Of a DNA stretch of 64,000 nt, positions 22,411-32,748 are shown one piece after another. The notes under the pieces were generated by a model, which worked only from the letters and a program-made list of their open reading frames with translations, had not been told where the DNA came from and made no database searches. Within the stretch, counting starts at the first letter, position 1; each line of letters starts with the position of its first letter. A program made the translations under genes and the position numbers. Source of the stretch: Pseudomonas eucalypticola (GTDB taxonomy: Bacteria; Pseudomonadota; Gammaproteobacteria; Pseudomonadales; Pseudomonadaceae). The stretch spans positions 2,078,501 through 2,142,500 of the forward strand of contig NZ_CP056030.1 in assembly GCF_013374995.1 (NCBI RefSeq), read 5' to 3'.

Positions 22411-22951
22411 ATGATCACTGACCATCTGACGCCGCTGCGCTGCGCAATTCATGATCGAAAGATGACCCCGCCTTCCAGCCCGTGGATCGAGGCCGCACGA
22501 TATTGCGTAGCCGGGTTGTTTGACATCGGCTTTCATCGCGACTCAGAGCTGCTTTTGGTGGTGTCGAGTTCAGGGCGTGGCGTATTCGATTGTCTTACGG
22601 GAGCGAAGATCGCGCGGGATTATGCCGACGATGTACTAACCGATGCCTAGCTGGAGTGCGAAGGAATAGGCCCGCTGGCCGGCATGAATATAAGGATGTA
22701 AGGGATCAGCGGGGAGGGCTGCCCGTGGCGTCACCGGATGGGTGGTGTGTTGAGACCGTAACGTTGAGTTGGCCGGAACATCACCTGTTGCTGGTGGAAC
22801 CTGGATCGTGGCTTTATCGCGGACGTTATAACAGCCATGCGCTTTCCATAAATTGGCGGTCGAGCGTGAGTTGAGGGCGTTTGGGTTTTCCTGGTCGGGG
22901 AACAGCTTGGTGATTGCTACGTCCGGGGAGTTGGTGGTTTATCGCCGGTAG
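22411..22951 (+). pseudogene. decayed hypothetical gene (nonsense and frameshifts)
   Basis: Three consecutive pieces of one protein are spread over different frames. Frame one runs MITDHLTPLRCAIHDRKMTP to DVLTDA, then meets TAG where a Trp codon would fit, and continues LECEGIGPLAGMNIR. A second frame gives GLPVASPDGWCVETVTLSWP and HHLLLVEPGSWLYRGRYN. A third gives KLAVERELRAFGFSWSGNSL and VIATSGELVVYRR before TAG 22949-22951. The intact protein would have been about 180 residues with a beta-repeat look (VVSSSGRG, IATSGE). At least one nonsense change and two frameshifts make it a dead gene. Confidence 0.7.
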
Positions 22952-23129
22952 GGCTTGGCCTGCCCCAACCATGCCGGGTGATCTGCTAGAGAACACGCGT
23001 CTGACGACCAAAGGCTGATTACCACCCCACCCAAGAAGCGCTATCATCGCGCCACTAGCCTGAGCGGGGCCTACCAAGATCGGGCGCTCGTCCGCACTCC
23101 CTTGGGCACCATGACAAGGATGGTTGCAC

Positions 23130-26100
23130 ATGGACGACTCCGTTCAGCCTGTTCCGGCACCTGAAGCCCCGCTGCCCAAAGAACTCAAAATCCTCGCCAC
23201 GCTGGTTTCCAAACTTAACCTGGCAGATTTCCAAAACGCTATCCCGGTCATTCGCGAACTGCGGATTCTAAACGAAACGGATAAGCGTTACCTGAATGCA
23301 ACGCTTACCCTGACTTCGTCGCCAGCGGTGTTCAAACCCAAGATCTGGCGCATTGATGAGATCAGTGCAGGAGCATTCCAGATCATTCCCGGCCTAGACC
23401 TGGTGCTCGACGGCGCATTGCTCGGGCGTCTGACAGAAGCAGAAGGCTCAACCTTCACTTTCTTGCTTGAAGCCGACGACCGTGAAGCCGGCGCTGGCCG
23501 CACAGAGGTGCTGCGCACTGAGCATGTGGTTGAACTGTTACCTCGCAACCAGTGGGGTGGTCTGGCACACATACCGGACATGACCGCCGCCTTTGTGCAG
23601 CCGAACGACAGCGCCGTTGAGCGCTTGCTCAAGCAGGCGGCGGATGTGTTGCGCAAAAGCGACAGGCCTTCGGCTTTGGATGGCTATGAAGGTGGCGCCA
23701 AGCGGGCGTGGGAGTTGGCTTCGGCGATCTGGGCTGCCGTGGCGCGCATGAAGCTGGACTACGCGCTACCGCCCGCCAGTTTCGAGCAGTTTGGTCAAAA
23801 GGTCCGCAGCCCTAGCCAAGTAACCGATAGCGGCTTGGCTACGTGCCTGGACCTGGCGCTGTTTTTCTGTGCAGCACTGGAGCAGGCAGGTCTGAACCCG
23901 GTGATGGTCTTTACGCATGGCCATGCTTTCGCCGGCCTGTGGCTCAAGCCCGAGGAGTTCACCACGGCGCTCGTCGACGACGTTACCACTATCCGCAAGC
24001 GGGTAAAGCTAAAAGAGCTGGTGTTGTTCGAGACGACCCTTATTACCCAGCACCCCATTTGTTCATTCTCTTATGCGGCGGAGCGGGGAACCCTTCAGGT
24101 TGCCGAAGACGCGGAAGTGCCATTCCAAATGCTGTTGGATATTCGGCGAGCACGGCTACAGCGCATCAAACCGCTTGCTAGCGCGGAAGCGCAAGGTGCG
24201 CGTCCCGTTGACACTGATGAGACCGGAATATCGAATCTTGGCGTTGAAAGTAATGCGGATTTGCCAGTCGATAACGCTCAGGTAGCAGACGTCGATGTTT
24301 CCAAACTGGACCCGGCAGACCGCCTGGGCCGCTGGCAGCGTAAGCTTCTGGACCTTTCCCTCAAGAATAACCTGCTCAACTTCAAGACCGGCAAGCGCGC
24401 CCTCAAGCTCGAAGCGCCAGACCCGGGTGCGCTCGAGGATCTCCTGGCCAGTGGCCAATCACTTCGCCTGCTGACCCGCCCAGACTTGATGGACGGCGCG
24501 GACCCTCGCGAGCGTGCGCTCTACGAACAGCGTGAGCGGGAAGATGTGCGGCGTCGCCATGCGGAGGATGCGCTGAAGCGGCGAGAAGTCTTCGTCGCGC
24601 TATCCAGTGCGGAGATGGACTCACGGCTCACCGAACTCTACCGCGGTGCCCGAACCGCGTTGCAAGAGGGTGGGGCTAACACGCTATTCCTGGCACTCGG
24701 CTTCCTCAGCTGGACACGCGAGGATCGCGCCGACCAACGCTACCGCGCTCCTCTGGTGTTGATCCCCGTTACGCTTGAACGCAGGAGTGCCCGGTCTGGG
24801 TTCTCCATCGTGTTGCACGATGATGAGCCACGCTTCAACCCTACGCTTATCGAGATGCTGCGCCAGGACTTCGAGCTTGGGCTCGGTTCGCTCGAGCACG
24901 AACTGCCCCACGACGACTCAGGCCTGGACATCGCTGGAATCTGGCGGCATGTCGGTCATGCGATCAAGGACGTACCAGGTTGGGAGCTGAATGAAGACGT
25001 AGTGCTGTCGATGTTCTCGTTCGCCAAATACCTGATGTGGAAGGACCTGGCGGAGAACGAGGGTCACCTGCGGCAAAGTCCGGTGGTTCAGCACCTGCTG
25101 GACACGCCGCGAGACTCGTTCGCTTCTGACCTGACGTTCCCTGAGGCCCGGGCACTGGACCGTGACTTCGGTCCAGCCGACGTGTTCTGCCCACTGCCAT
25201 CCGACTCCTCGCAGCTTTCCGCGGTGATGGCCGCCTCCAAGGGCAAGGATTTCGTGCTGATCGGCCCGCCAGGCACGGGTAAAAGCCAGACCATCGCCAA
25301 CATGATCGCGCAGTCCATCGCCCAGAACCGCCGCGTGCTGTTTGTTTCTGAAAAGATCGCGGCGCTGGATGTGGTGTACCGCCGGCTTCGGGAAATCGGC
25401 CTTGGGGAGTTCTGTTTGGAGGTCCACTCCAGCAAGGCACGGAAAACCGATGTGCTGGCTCAGCTGCAATCCGCGTGGGAAGCCAAGGGGCAGGTCGATA
25501 CCGCCGCGTGGGAAGCCGAAGCGCTACGTTTGAGTGCGCTGCGAGACAGCTTGAACCTGTATGTGGAGCGCCTGCACCGCCGCCACCGTAACGGTTACTC
25601 CATCTATGAAGCCATTGGTGTCGTCACTGGCGGCGTAGACGTGCCGCATGTTTCGTTGGCGTGGCCGACCCCGGAGTTCCACGACCACAAGGCGTTGCTT
25701 GATCTGCGTGAAGTAGGCGACCGGTTGGAGGTCAACGCCCAGGCTGTCGGGTTCGACCAACTTGCAGGCCATGCACTGTCTGTAGTCGGGCAGACAGATT
25801 GGTCACCCCACTGGCAACAGCAATTTGTACAAGCTGCGCGCGACGCTATTCCGGCCGTCGAGGCCGTGCAGCGCGCCGCAGATAAGTTTATCGGGTTGAC
25901 CGGGTTACCTTCAGCAAGTCTCACACCCACCGGCCTGCAAGGCTTGTCAGCCTTGTCCGAGGTTCTGCCAGAAGCCGCAGGCCACGACTGGCGCTTCGCC
26001 CTGAGGCCCGATGCCCGTACCTTGGCCCAGCGGTTGGGGGAGGGCTGCGAACACATCGAACAACATCGTCAACTGAGCGCGGGCCTTTCGGCACCCTGGC

Positions 26101-29100
26101 CGTCAGCGGTCGTCACCCAAGCGAAGCACGCCTTGGACCTACTCCAGCAGCGCCGTGAGACTTTGGAGCAGGTGGGCCCGGTCTGGTCCGAATCAACCCA
26201 GACGGTACTGACCCAGGCGATTGGCTTGTTGGCGCAGATAGCGGCGCTCAGGCAGCAGTTGTCGGTGAATTATGCCGATTCCGTCGAAGCGTTGAATATC
26301 GATCAGCTACAGCAGCAATGGAATGCGGCCAAAGCCACCTTTTGGCCCAAGTCCTGGTTTGCCAAGCGGCAAATCATGGCCGTGCTGGCGGCTACGCAAG
26401 CAGCGCCGGGTGAACTGGATGCGGGCAAGGACCTGGATATCTGGAGCCAGATTCGCGTCGTACGCAAGGCCATCAACGCGCTCGAACCTACCGGCGAAGC
26501 GGCTGCGGTTTGGAAGGGCGCCGAGTCGGATGCATTGCATTTGGAAGTCAGCCTTCGATTGCAGCAGGCGATCAGCGCGCAGAAGGGCAACAACACTTGG
26601 ACGGATGAAGGATTGGAAGCGGTAGACCAAGGCCATCTGGGCGAAGCGCTAAAAGCAGAGCTCAGCCGACTACGAAAAATAGTGCGGCTCGATGGTGAAA
26701 TGGTCGAACTGGGTTCCCTCGACGAGCAAGTACACGGCTTGTGGAAAGGGCTGGATACTTACGTCGATGGGCTCTGTGCGGCGCTTAAATTCCAGGCCGA
26801 CAAGCGTGAAATCGTCGAGCGCGGCAAGCTGTCAGACGAGCACTCACTGGTTGAGGCCGGTACTTGCGGTGCCCTGCTGAAGGCTGACTTCGAGCTGCTT
26901 CGCCAGCGGTCAGGGGTCGAACGACAGCTGGCTGATCTGGTGGATTTAAAAGAGTCGATTCCGTTGTGGCGCGACCTTAAAACCAAGCTTGAGCACGCCC
27001 GTCAAGCCATTGTATTTCAGTCACGGCTTGCCGCTGCCCTCGCCAAGCTGGCGCTGAACCCAGAGCAGATATCAGCCTACAAAGCGCCATTGAGCACGTT
27101 GCTCGGCGATGGCAATGCACTTCTTGAACCTGAGGGCTCCATTGTCCTGGCCGGGGTAGCCTTGCGCGATAGGCTCGCGCAATTGGCGGAGCGCACCGAC
27201 CAGTTCGTCACGGTAGGGCATTTCACCGGGCCGGGAGCGGCGGCCGTCGTCGAGCAGACCCTGGACTCGTTCAAACAAAGTTGCCATACCGTCATCCTGT
27301 CCGAGCCGCGTCTGAAATCCTGGTGCGCCTGGCGCAAGGTTCGGGATGAAGCCTATATGCTGGGCTTGGGCACCTTGGTGGAATCCATGGAAGTCGGCAG
27401 CACCGGCGTCGCCAGTGTCCGCCGCCACCTCGAAGTGAACTACGCCCGTTGGTGGTTGAACGCGACGGTCGACAACGAAGCCGTGATTCGTACCTTCGTC
27501 AGCGTTGAACACGAACAGCGCATTCGCGATTTTCGCGTGTTGGATGACCGCTTTACCGCGTTGACTCGTGATTGGCTACGGGCACGGCTGTGCGCGGACC
27601 TGCCCAGCCAGGACAGCGTCAGCCGATCTTCGGAATGGGGGCTGCTGCGCCACGAGATGGGCAAGAAAACCCGGCACATCCCTCTGCGTGAGCTGATGAG
27701 TCGGGCTCCCGAGGCGTTGACCAAGCTGACGCCTTGCCTGTTGATGAGCCCGCTATCGATTGCCCAATACCTGCCGCCTGGTACTGCACCCTTCGATCTG
27801 GTGATTTTCGATGAGGCCTCACAGATCCCCGTGTGGGACGCTATCGGCGCCATGGCGCGCGGGCGCCAGGTGGTGATGGTCGGAGACCCGAAGCAGCTGC
27901 CGCCGACCTCGTTCTTTGATCGCGCTGAATCCACGGCTGAAGATGAAGATGTTGAAGCTGATCTGGAAAGTATTCTCGATGAATGCATCAGCGCCAACCT
28001 GCCCACTCGCAACCTCAACTGGCACTATCGCAGCCGCCACGAGAGCCTGATCGCGTTCTCCAACCAGCGTTACTACAACTCGAAACTGGTCACGTTCCCA
28101 TCCCCCCATACGGCTGACAAAGCGGTCAAGCTGTGTCCGGTGGCGGGCGTGTACGAGAAAGGCGGGTCTCGCACCAACCCCGTTGAAGCATGGGCGCTAG
28201 TTGCGCATCTGGTCGCCAGGTTGAAATCTCCCGAATTCCGGGCGTCTGGCCAAACCGTGGGCGTAGTGACCTTCAACGGCGAGCAGCAGAAACTCATCCA
28301 CGACCTGCTGGATGATGCCTGCCGCAAAGACCCTTCGCTGGAGCCGTATTTTGCCGAGTCCGAACTTGAGCCGGTGTTCGTCAAGAACCTGGAAAGCGTG
28401 CAGGGTGATGAGCGTGACATCATCTACTTCTCGATCACCTACGCCAAGGATGCAGCGGGCGTCATGTCGATGAACTTCGGCCCCCTGAACCGCCAAGGTG
28501 GCGAGCGCCGGCTTAACGTGGCCGTTACCCGGGCTCGGCATGAACTGTTGGTGTTCTCCAGCTTGCGTCCCGAATATATCGACCTGGCTCGCACACAAGC
28601 CGTCGGCGTCAAAGACCTCAAGCACTTCCTGGAATTCGCCGAGCGTGGCGCAGCCGCGTTGGTCGAGGCCAACTCTGGCAGCGTGGGCGGCTTCGACAGC
28701 CCGTTCGAAGAAGCAGTTGCCGCGGTGCTGGTGAAAAAAGGCTGGCAGGTTCACACCCAGATAGGGGTGTCGTCCTTCCGCATCGACCTGGGGATAGTCG
28801 ACCCCGACGCGCCTGGCCGCTATCTGGCAGGCGTGGAATGCGATGGCGCCACTTACCACCGCAGTGCCACGGCTCGTGACCGCGACAAACTGCGTGAACA
28901 CGTGCTGCGCGGCCTGGGCTGGGATATCGTGCGCATCTGGTCGACGGACTGGTGGGTGGACGCGGCCGGTACAGCGGAAAAAGTGCATCAGAGCCTTTCG
29001 GCGCTGCTGGCGAACGCTCGCGCTAAACAGGCACAGATAGATGCCACTCAAGAAGCCGCCCGGCAGCAGGTGGACGCTGCGGTGGCCGAGGCTATCGCCA

Positions 29101-29774
29101 TTGCCGATGAGGTGGGGCAAGTACTGGCGCCAGACGTGCAGGCGCCGGGTGCCAATGATCCGGACGGCGCATTGCCACAGCTGCTTTATGCAGGCGCCGC
29201 GGCGCCTGCACCTGCATCTGCGGCGGCTCTCGCGCCAGCGTTGCACGCGCTCACGGTTGCCCGGCCGGTTTACCGCGAAGTAGACCCGGCTCAGGCAGTG
29301 GACAGCGTGGACCCGGATCGGTTCTTCGATGCGGGATACACCCCGGTTCTTGAGCAGATGATCACCTATGTAATCGATCAAGAAGGCCCCGTGCTCGACA
29401 CGGTGCTGGCGCGCCGCATCGCACGGGCCCATGGCTGGGTGCGTACAGGGTCGCGGATTCGGGATCGTGTCGACCAATTGGCGAAAGGACGTTTCCGCTC
29501 TCATGAGGAAGAACAGGTCGGCGTGTTTTATTGGCCGGCAGCGCTGGAGCACGATGGCTTGGCTGTTTTCCGGGGGGCGGATGAAGAAGATGCGATTCGG
29601 AGTTTGATGGAAATTTGCTTGCCTGAGCTCGGAGCGCTGGTAGAGGAAATGGTGGCGCGTGGGTTATCGGGGGAGGCGTTGGTATATGCGGTGTCGCGCG
29701 AGGCGGGGGTGCAGAAGCTGACGCATGCGGGGCGGGCGCGGATTGAGCGGGCGGTTCGGCGGCTAGGGGACTAG
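23130..29774 (+). CDS. giant SF1 helicase-nuclease (DUF4011 / Vsr-like / DUF3320)
   Basis: 2214 residues. In order: a region around 230-290 with a transglutaminase-like Cys239, His265, Asp283/284 pattern (TCLDLALFF, THGHAFAG, LVDD); DUF4011 from about 391 (RLGRWQRKLLDLSLKNNLLN); SF1 helicase Walker A GPPGTGKS at 712-719, a long charged helical insertion (about 780-1500), Walker B VIFDEAS with Asp1561-Glu1562, and motif VI NVAVTRARHE near 1796; a Vsr/MTES_1575-type endonuclease near 1870-1955 (FRIDLGIVD, GVECDG); and DUF3320 near 2050-2135. I chose ATG 23130 with AAGGA upstream rather than TTG 23124. This COG1112-type architecture is associated with phage-defence islands. The target and trigger are unknown. 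Confidence 0.88.
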   Translation: MDDSVQPVPAPEAPLPKELKILATLVSKLNLADFQNAIPVIRELRILNETDKRYLNATLTLTSSPAVFKPKIWRIDEISAGAFQIIPGLDLVLDGALLGRLTEAEGSTFTFLLEADDREAGAGRTEVLRTEHVVELLPRNQWGGLAHIPDMTAAFVQPNDSAVERLLKQAADVLRKSDRPSALDGYEGGAKRAWELASAIWAAVARMKLDYALPPASFEQFGQKVRSPSQVTDSGLATCLDLALFFCAALEQAGLNPVMVFTHGHAFAGLWLKPEEFTTALVDDVTTIRKRVKLKELVLFETTLITQHPICSFSYAAERGTLQVAEDAEVPFQMLLDIRRARLQRIKPLASAEAQGARPVDTDETGISNLGVESNADLPVDNAQVADVDVSKLDPADRLGRWQRKLLDLSLKNNLLNFKTGKRALKLEAPDPGALEDLLASGQSLRLLTRPDLMDGADPRERALYEQREREDVRRRHAEDALKRREVFVALSSAEMDSRLTELYRGARTALQEGGANTLFLALGFLSWTREDRADQRYRAPLVLIPVTLERRSARSGFSIVLHDDEPRFNPTLIEMLRQDFELGLGSLEHELPHDDSGLDIAGIWRHVGHAIKDVPGWELNEDVVLSMFSFAKYLMWKDLAENEGHLRQSPVVQHLLDTPRDSFASDLTFPEARALDRDFGPADVFCPLPSDSSQLSAVMAASKGKDFVLIGPPGTGKSQTIANMIAQSIAQNRRVLFVSEKIAALDVVYRRLREIGLGEFCLEVHSSKARKTDVLAQLQSAWEAKGQVDTAAWEAEALRLSALRDSLNLYVERLHRRHRNGYSIYEAIGVVTGGVDVPHVSLAWPTPEFHDHKALLDLREVGDRLEVNAQAVGFDQLAGHALSVVGQTDWSPHWQQQFVQAARDAIPAVEAVQRAADKFIGLTGLPSASLTPTGLQGLSALSEVLPEAAGHDWRFALRPDARTLAQRLGEGCEHIEQHRQLSAGLSAPWPSAVVTQAKHALDLLQQRRETLEQVGPVWSESTQTVLTQAIGLLAQIAALRQQLSVNYADSVEALNIDQLQQQWNAAKATFWPKSWFAKRQIMAVLAATQAAPGELDAGKDLDIWSQIRVVRKAINALEPTGEAAAVWKGAESDALHLEVSLRLQQAISAQKGNNTWTDEGLEAVDQGHLGEALKAELSRLRKIVRLDGEMVELGSLDEQVHGLWKGLDTYVDGLCAALKFQADKREIVERGKLSDEHSLVEAGTCGALLKADFELLRQRSGVERQLADLVDLKESIPLWRDLKTKLEHARQAIVFQSRLAAALAKLALNPEQISAYKAPLSTLLGDGNALLEPEGSIVLAGVALRDRLAQLAERTDQFVTVGHFTGPGAAAVVEQTLDSFKQSCHTVILSEPRLKSWCAWRKVRDEAYMLGLGTLVESMEVGSTGVASVRRHLEVNYARWWLNATVDNEAVIRTFVSVEHEQRIRDFRVLDDRFTALTRDWLRARLCADLPSQDSVSRSSEWGLLRHEMGKKTRHIPLRELMSRAPEALTKLTPCLLMSPLSIAQYLPPGTAPFDLVIFDEASQIPVWDAIGAMARGRQVVMVGDPKQLPPTSFFDRAESTAEDEDVEADLESILDECISANLPTRNLNWHYRSRHESLIAFSNQRYYNSKLVTFPSPHTADKAVKLCPVAGVYEKGGSRTNPVEAWALVAHLVARLKSPEFRASGQTVGVVTFNGEQQKLIHDLLDDACRKDPSLEPYFAESELEPVFVKNLESVQGDERDIIYFSITYAKDAAGVMSMNFGPLNRQGGERRLNVAVTRARHELLVFSSLRPEYIDLARTQAVGVKDLKHFLEFAERGAAALVEANSGSVGGFDSPFEEAVAAVLVKKGWQVHTQIGVSSFRIDLGIVDPDAPGRYLAGVECDGATYHRSATARDRDKLREHVLRGLGWDIVRIWSTDWWVDAAGTAEKVHQSLSALLANARAKQAQIDATQEAARQQVDAAVAEAIAIADEVGQVLAPDVQAPGANDPDGALPQLLYAGAAAPAPASAAALAPALHALTVARPVYREVDPAQAVDSVDPDRFFDAGYTPVLEQMITYVIDQEGPVLDTVLARRIARAHGWVRTGSRIRDRVDQLAKGRFRSHEEEQVGVFYWPAALEHDGLAVFRGADEEDAIRSLMEICLPELGALVEEMVARGLSGEALVYAVSREAGVQKLTHAGRARIERAVRRLGD

Positions 29775-29776
29775 GC

Positions 29777-30290
29777 TCTGTACGAAATCCCGAGAAACCC
29801 AATCAGTGTCCCTTGCAACCGGAAATTTTGTAGAGTTTCCGGCCATCTACGGAAAGGAATCCTGTGATGGCAAAGCGTTACGAACTCTCGGATGAGGCTT
29901 GGACTGTGGTTGCCGATCTCTTCACCGAAACCCATGGCCGGGGGCGGCCCCGCCTGAACGACCGCCTGATGCTCGATGGCGTTGCCTGGGTGCTCTGCTC
30001 GGGTGCTGCATGGCGAGATATGCCGGAACACTTCGGCCCGTGGTCAACGGTGTATCAACGGTTTCGGGGCTGGCGAAACCAGGGCATATTCGATCAGATG
30101 CTCAAACGCTCGCACCTGAGATTGAATGAGCAAGGCTTGATTGATGTGCAAACCTGGATGATCGACTCAACCGCAGTACGTTCAACCCGAGCCTATTCTG
30201 GCGCCGGGAAAAAAGGGGGGCTGACGAGCCTGCCGATCACGCTTTAGGCCGCAGTCGCGGTGGCCTGGCAACCAAAATCCACATGCTGCC
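29777..30290 (+). mobile_element. truncated IS5-family (IS427-type) insertion sequence
   Basis: The left end, GGCTCTGTACGAAATCCC, looks like an IS terminus and begins three bases after the helicase stop. Transposase homology runs to about 30290 (GRSRGGLATKIHML in the shifted frame) and then stops abruptly; the DDE half and the right terminus are absent. The element is therefore immobile, left behind by a deletion or recombination between the helicase and GGCT genes. Confidence 0.75.
29867..30247 (+). pseudogene. IS5-family transposase, N-terminal fragment
   Basis: MAKRYELSDEAWTVVADLF, then GRGRPRLNDRLMLDGVAWVL and AAWRDMPEHFGPW are typical of IS5/IS427 transposase ORFs. The frame ends after GAGKKGGLTSLPITL. 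A slippery stretch AAAAAAGGGGGG at about 30208-30220 marks where this IS group normally shifts frame to continue; the shifted frame gives GRSRGGLATKIH and is then cut off. The first ATG of the frame (29864) gives MMAK; the second is used here. Confidence 0.8.
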
Positions 30291-30404
30291 GACACATCGT
30301 GCGACTGATATAAGGCTGCTTCTGCCACGCTGGTGGGCGCCGGGTTGAGCGTCCTAACCAAGCGGACGTTTTGCCTTTGTGATGGATAACCGAAAGGAAG
30401 GAAT

Positions 30405-30758
30405 ATGACGCTGCATCAGGACTTTAAAATTTTGCTATTTTCTTATGGCACCTTGCAGGACAAGGCCGTTCAGGTCGCCAACTTTGGCCGAGAGCTAACC
30501 GGGCAGCCGGATCACATGGCCGGTTACAAAGAGTCCTACGTTGAAATTACTGACCCGGAGGTGATTGCCACCAGCGGGAAAACGCACCATCCAATAGTCA
30601 TCCCTAGTGCAAACCCTGAAGAGACTGTTCCAGGCATGGTCTTCCAGATAACCCCAGAAGAGCTACGTGCAGCGGACGCCTACGAGGTTTCCGACTACAA
30701 GCGTGTTGCAGTGGGGCTCGTCTCCGGGTTGACGGCATGGGTGTATGTAAAGGCCTAA
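30405..30758 (+). CDS. gamma-glutamylcyclotransferase (AIG2-like) family protein
   Basis: 117-residue GGCT/AIG2 fold protein. The phosphate-loop-like start LLFSYGTLQDKAVQ and the YEV-containing ELRAADAYEVSDYKRV segment fit the AIG2-like domain, whose members release 5-oxoproline from gamma-glutamyl amines or act on related amides. A strong ribosome site (AAAGGAAGG) precedes the ATG. It sits between two IS-damaged regions, 150 bases before the broken acetyltransferase gene. The actual substrate is not deducible. Confidence 0.8.
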   Translation: MTLHQDFKILLFSYGTLQDKAVQVANFGRELTGQPDHMAGYKESYVEITDPEVIATSGKTHHPIVIPSANPEETVPGMVFQITPEELRAADAYEVSDYKRVAVGLVSGLTAWVYVKA

Positions 30759-31369
30759 CAACCTCAAGAAATTCATTGGCGCATAGTGAGCCCAGCATTC
30801 CGGGTAAAGTCGACCTTCTGAGTGGTCGGCACTGGCCACCTGAATGCTGGGATTTGCCATGTGTGTTCTCGGAACACTTACCTAATATCTACCCATCCAA
30901 GGAGCGATGTATGCGTATGCGTCCAGCGATAATGGGTGACTGTGTGGGCATGAGTAGAATCGCGAGGGCTACCTTTTCATTGGCGTGCCCAGCTGACACT
31001 CCAGCAGAAGAACTGGAGCGCTACATCAGCGAAAATCTGACCGCGCGTTGTTTTCAGATCGCACTGGATTCGTCAAGCCAAGAGGTGCGAGTGTTGGAGA
31101 AAGCTGGAGATATTGTGGGCTTCAGTTTGGTTGACTACAAACCAGATCGATTAAACATCCCATTGGCGGATGGCATCCCTGAGTTGAAGCGATGCTATGT
31201 CGATTCAAAACACCATGGAACCGGTGCCGCACAACTCCTCTTAGCTGCAACGCTTACTGGTATTTCAGATCGTATCCGGCTTACGGTTAATGATCAGAAT
31301 ACCCGCGCAATATGCTTCTACCAACGTAATGGATATCTGACAGTTGGAGAAACCAGTTTTCAATGCGGC

Positions 31370-32748
31370 GATCGTGTCCCAGGAAGTGGTGTAACTCATC
31401 GCGGTTCTGGCCACAGAGCTTGCCGTTTAGTTGATCACGGCCGACAGCTTGGCCTGTGGATTATCGCTGACTGCCTCAAAGGCCTCCAACTGCATATAAC
31501 GCCGTTGCAGGCACCACTCGTCGTTCTGCTCCAACAGCATCGCGCCTACCAGCCGTGTGATCGCCGGATCGTTGGGAAAGATACCCACGACATCGGTGCG
31601 GCGCTTGATCTCGGCATTGAGCCGCTCCAGTGGATTGGTGCTGTGCAACTGCTGCCGGTGCGCCTTGGGAAACGCCATGTGCGCCAGCACTTCATCCTCG
31701 CAGCCGTCCATGAGCGTTGCGATCTTGGGGTACTTTTCGCGCAGTTGATCGGCGACCAGGCGCCACTGCTGATGGCATTCGGTACGGCTGTCTTGGGCGA
31801 AAACCGTACGCAGGAGCGCCGCCACCATGGTGCGTTGCCCCTTGCCGACATGGGCCATGGCGTTGCGCATGAAGTGCACGCGGCAACGCTGCCAAGTCGC
31901 GTTGAAGACCTTGGAAACAGCGGCCTTGAGCCCTTCGTGGGCGTCAGAGATGACCAGCTTTACGCCACGCAGGCCACGCCGCATAAGGCTTCGCAGGAAG
32001 TCTGTCCAGAACGGCTCGGCTTCCGAAGGGCCAACCCGCATGCCCAGGACTTCGCGGCCACCATCGGTGTTCACGGCCACGGCGATTATGACGGCGACCG
32101 AGACGATGCGCCCGGCCTCCCGCACCTTGACGTAAGTAGCATCGATCCAGAGATAGGGCCAGTCGCCTTCAAGTGGGCGATCAAGGAAGGCGTGGACCCG
32201 CTCATCAATCTCGCCAGCCAGCCGTGACACCTGGCTCTTGGAGATGCCGGTCATGCCCATGGCTTTGACCAGCTCGTCCACTGAACGCGTTGAAACACCC
32301 TGGATATAGGCCTCCTGGATCACCGCCGCCATAGCCTTCTCGGCAGTACGGCGTGGCTCTAGAAAGCCGGGGAAATAGCTACCCTGACGCAGTTTCGGGA
32401 TCTTTAGGTCGACATCGCCAGCGCGGGTTTGCCAGAGGCGATCACGGTAGCCGTTGCGGCTGTTCGTCCGGTCTGGGCTTTTGACATCGAAGCCGGCGCC
32501 GCACAGGCCTTCGACGTCGAACTCCATCATGCGCTGGGCAACGAACTGGATCATTTGCTTGAGCAGATCAGCATCTGCCCCTTTCTCAACCAACTCGGTC
32601 AATGCGATAGTGGGCTTGGTCATCGTGGTTTCTCTGGTGAAGGTTAAGTCCGCAAACTCAACGTTAGCCAAAAACCACGATGACCAACCTCTTTCGCCCG
32701 CAGGGCGCCTTCGATTGGTTTAGTTACACCACTTCCTGGGACACGATC
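31370..32748 (-). mobile_element. complete IS256-family insertion sequence
   Basis: 1379 bases with perfect 26-bp inverted repeats at 31370-31395 (GATCGTGTCCCAGGAAGT...) and 32723-32748. An 8-bp target duplication, AATGCGGC, lies at 31362-31369 and 32749-32756 (10 bp if the outer palindromic bases are counted as target). One intact transposase gene is inside. Perfect ends, clean duplication and an intact ORF indicate a recent insertion. Confidence 0.95.
31427..32623 (-). CDS. IS256-family transposase
   Basis: 398 residues from ATG 32623 ([20 protein letters not shown]). The DDE catalytic residues are visible in [30 protein letters not shown] and [18 protein letters not shown]. The helix-rich N terminus contains the family's RNGYRDR and [17 protein letters not shown]. 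The frame also opens 16 codons upstream toward the inverted repeat. It appears intact and lies within complete inverted repeats. Confidence 0.96.
   Translation of the reverse strand: MTKPTIALTELVEKGADADLLKQMIQFVAQRMMEFDVEGLCGAGFDVKSPDRTNSRNGYRDRLWQTRAGDVDLKIPKLRQGSYFPGFLEPRRTAEKAMAAVIQEAYIQGVSTRSVDELVKAMGMTGISKSQVSRLAGEIDERVHAFLDRPLEGDWPYLWIDATYVKVREAGRIVSVAVIIAVAVNTDGGREVLGMRVGPSEAEPFWTDFLRSLMRRGLRGVKLVISDAHEGLKAAVSKVFNATWQRCRVHFMRNAMAHVGKGQRTMVAALLRTVFAQDSRTECHQQWRLVADQLREKYPKIATLMDGCEDEVLAHMAFPKAHRQQLHSTNPLERLNAEIKRRTDVVGIFPNDPAITRLVGAMLLEQNDEWCLQRRYMQLEAFEAVSDNPQAKLSAVIN

Noticed and set aside
30737..32227. 496-codon plus-strand frame
   Set aside because: An artefact: upstream non-coding DNA, the broken acetyltransferase, and antisense transposase sequence joined in one frame.
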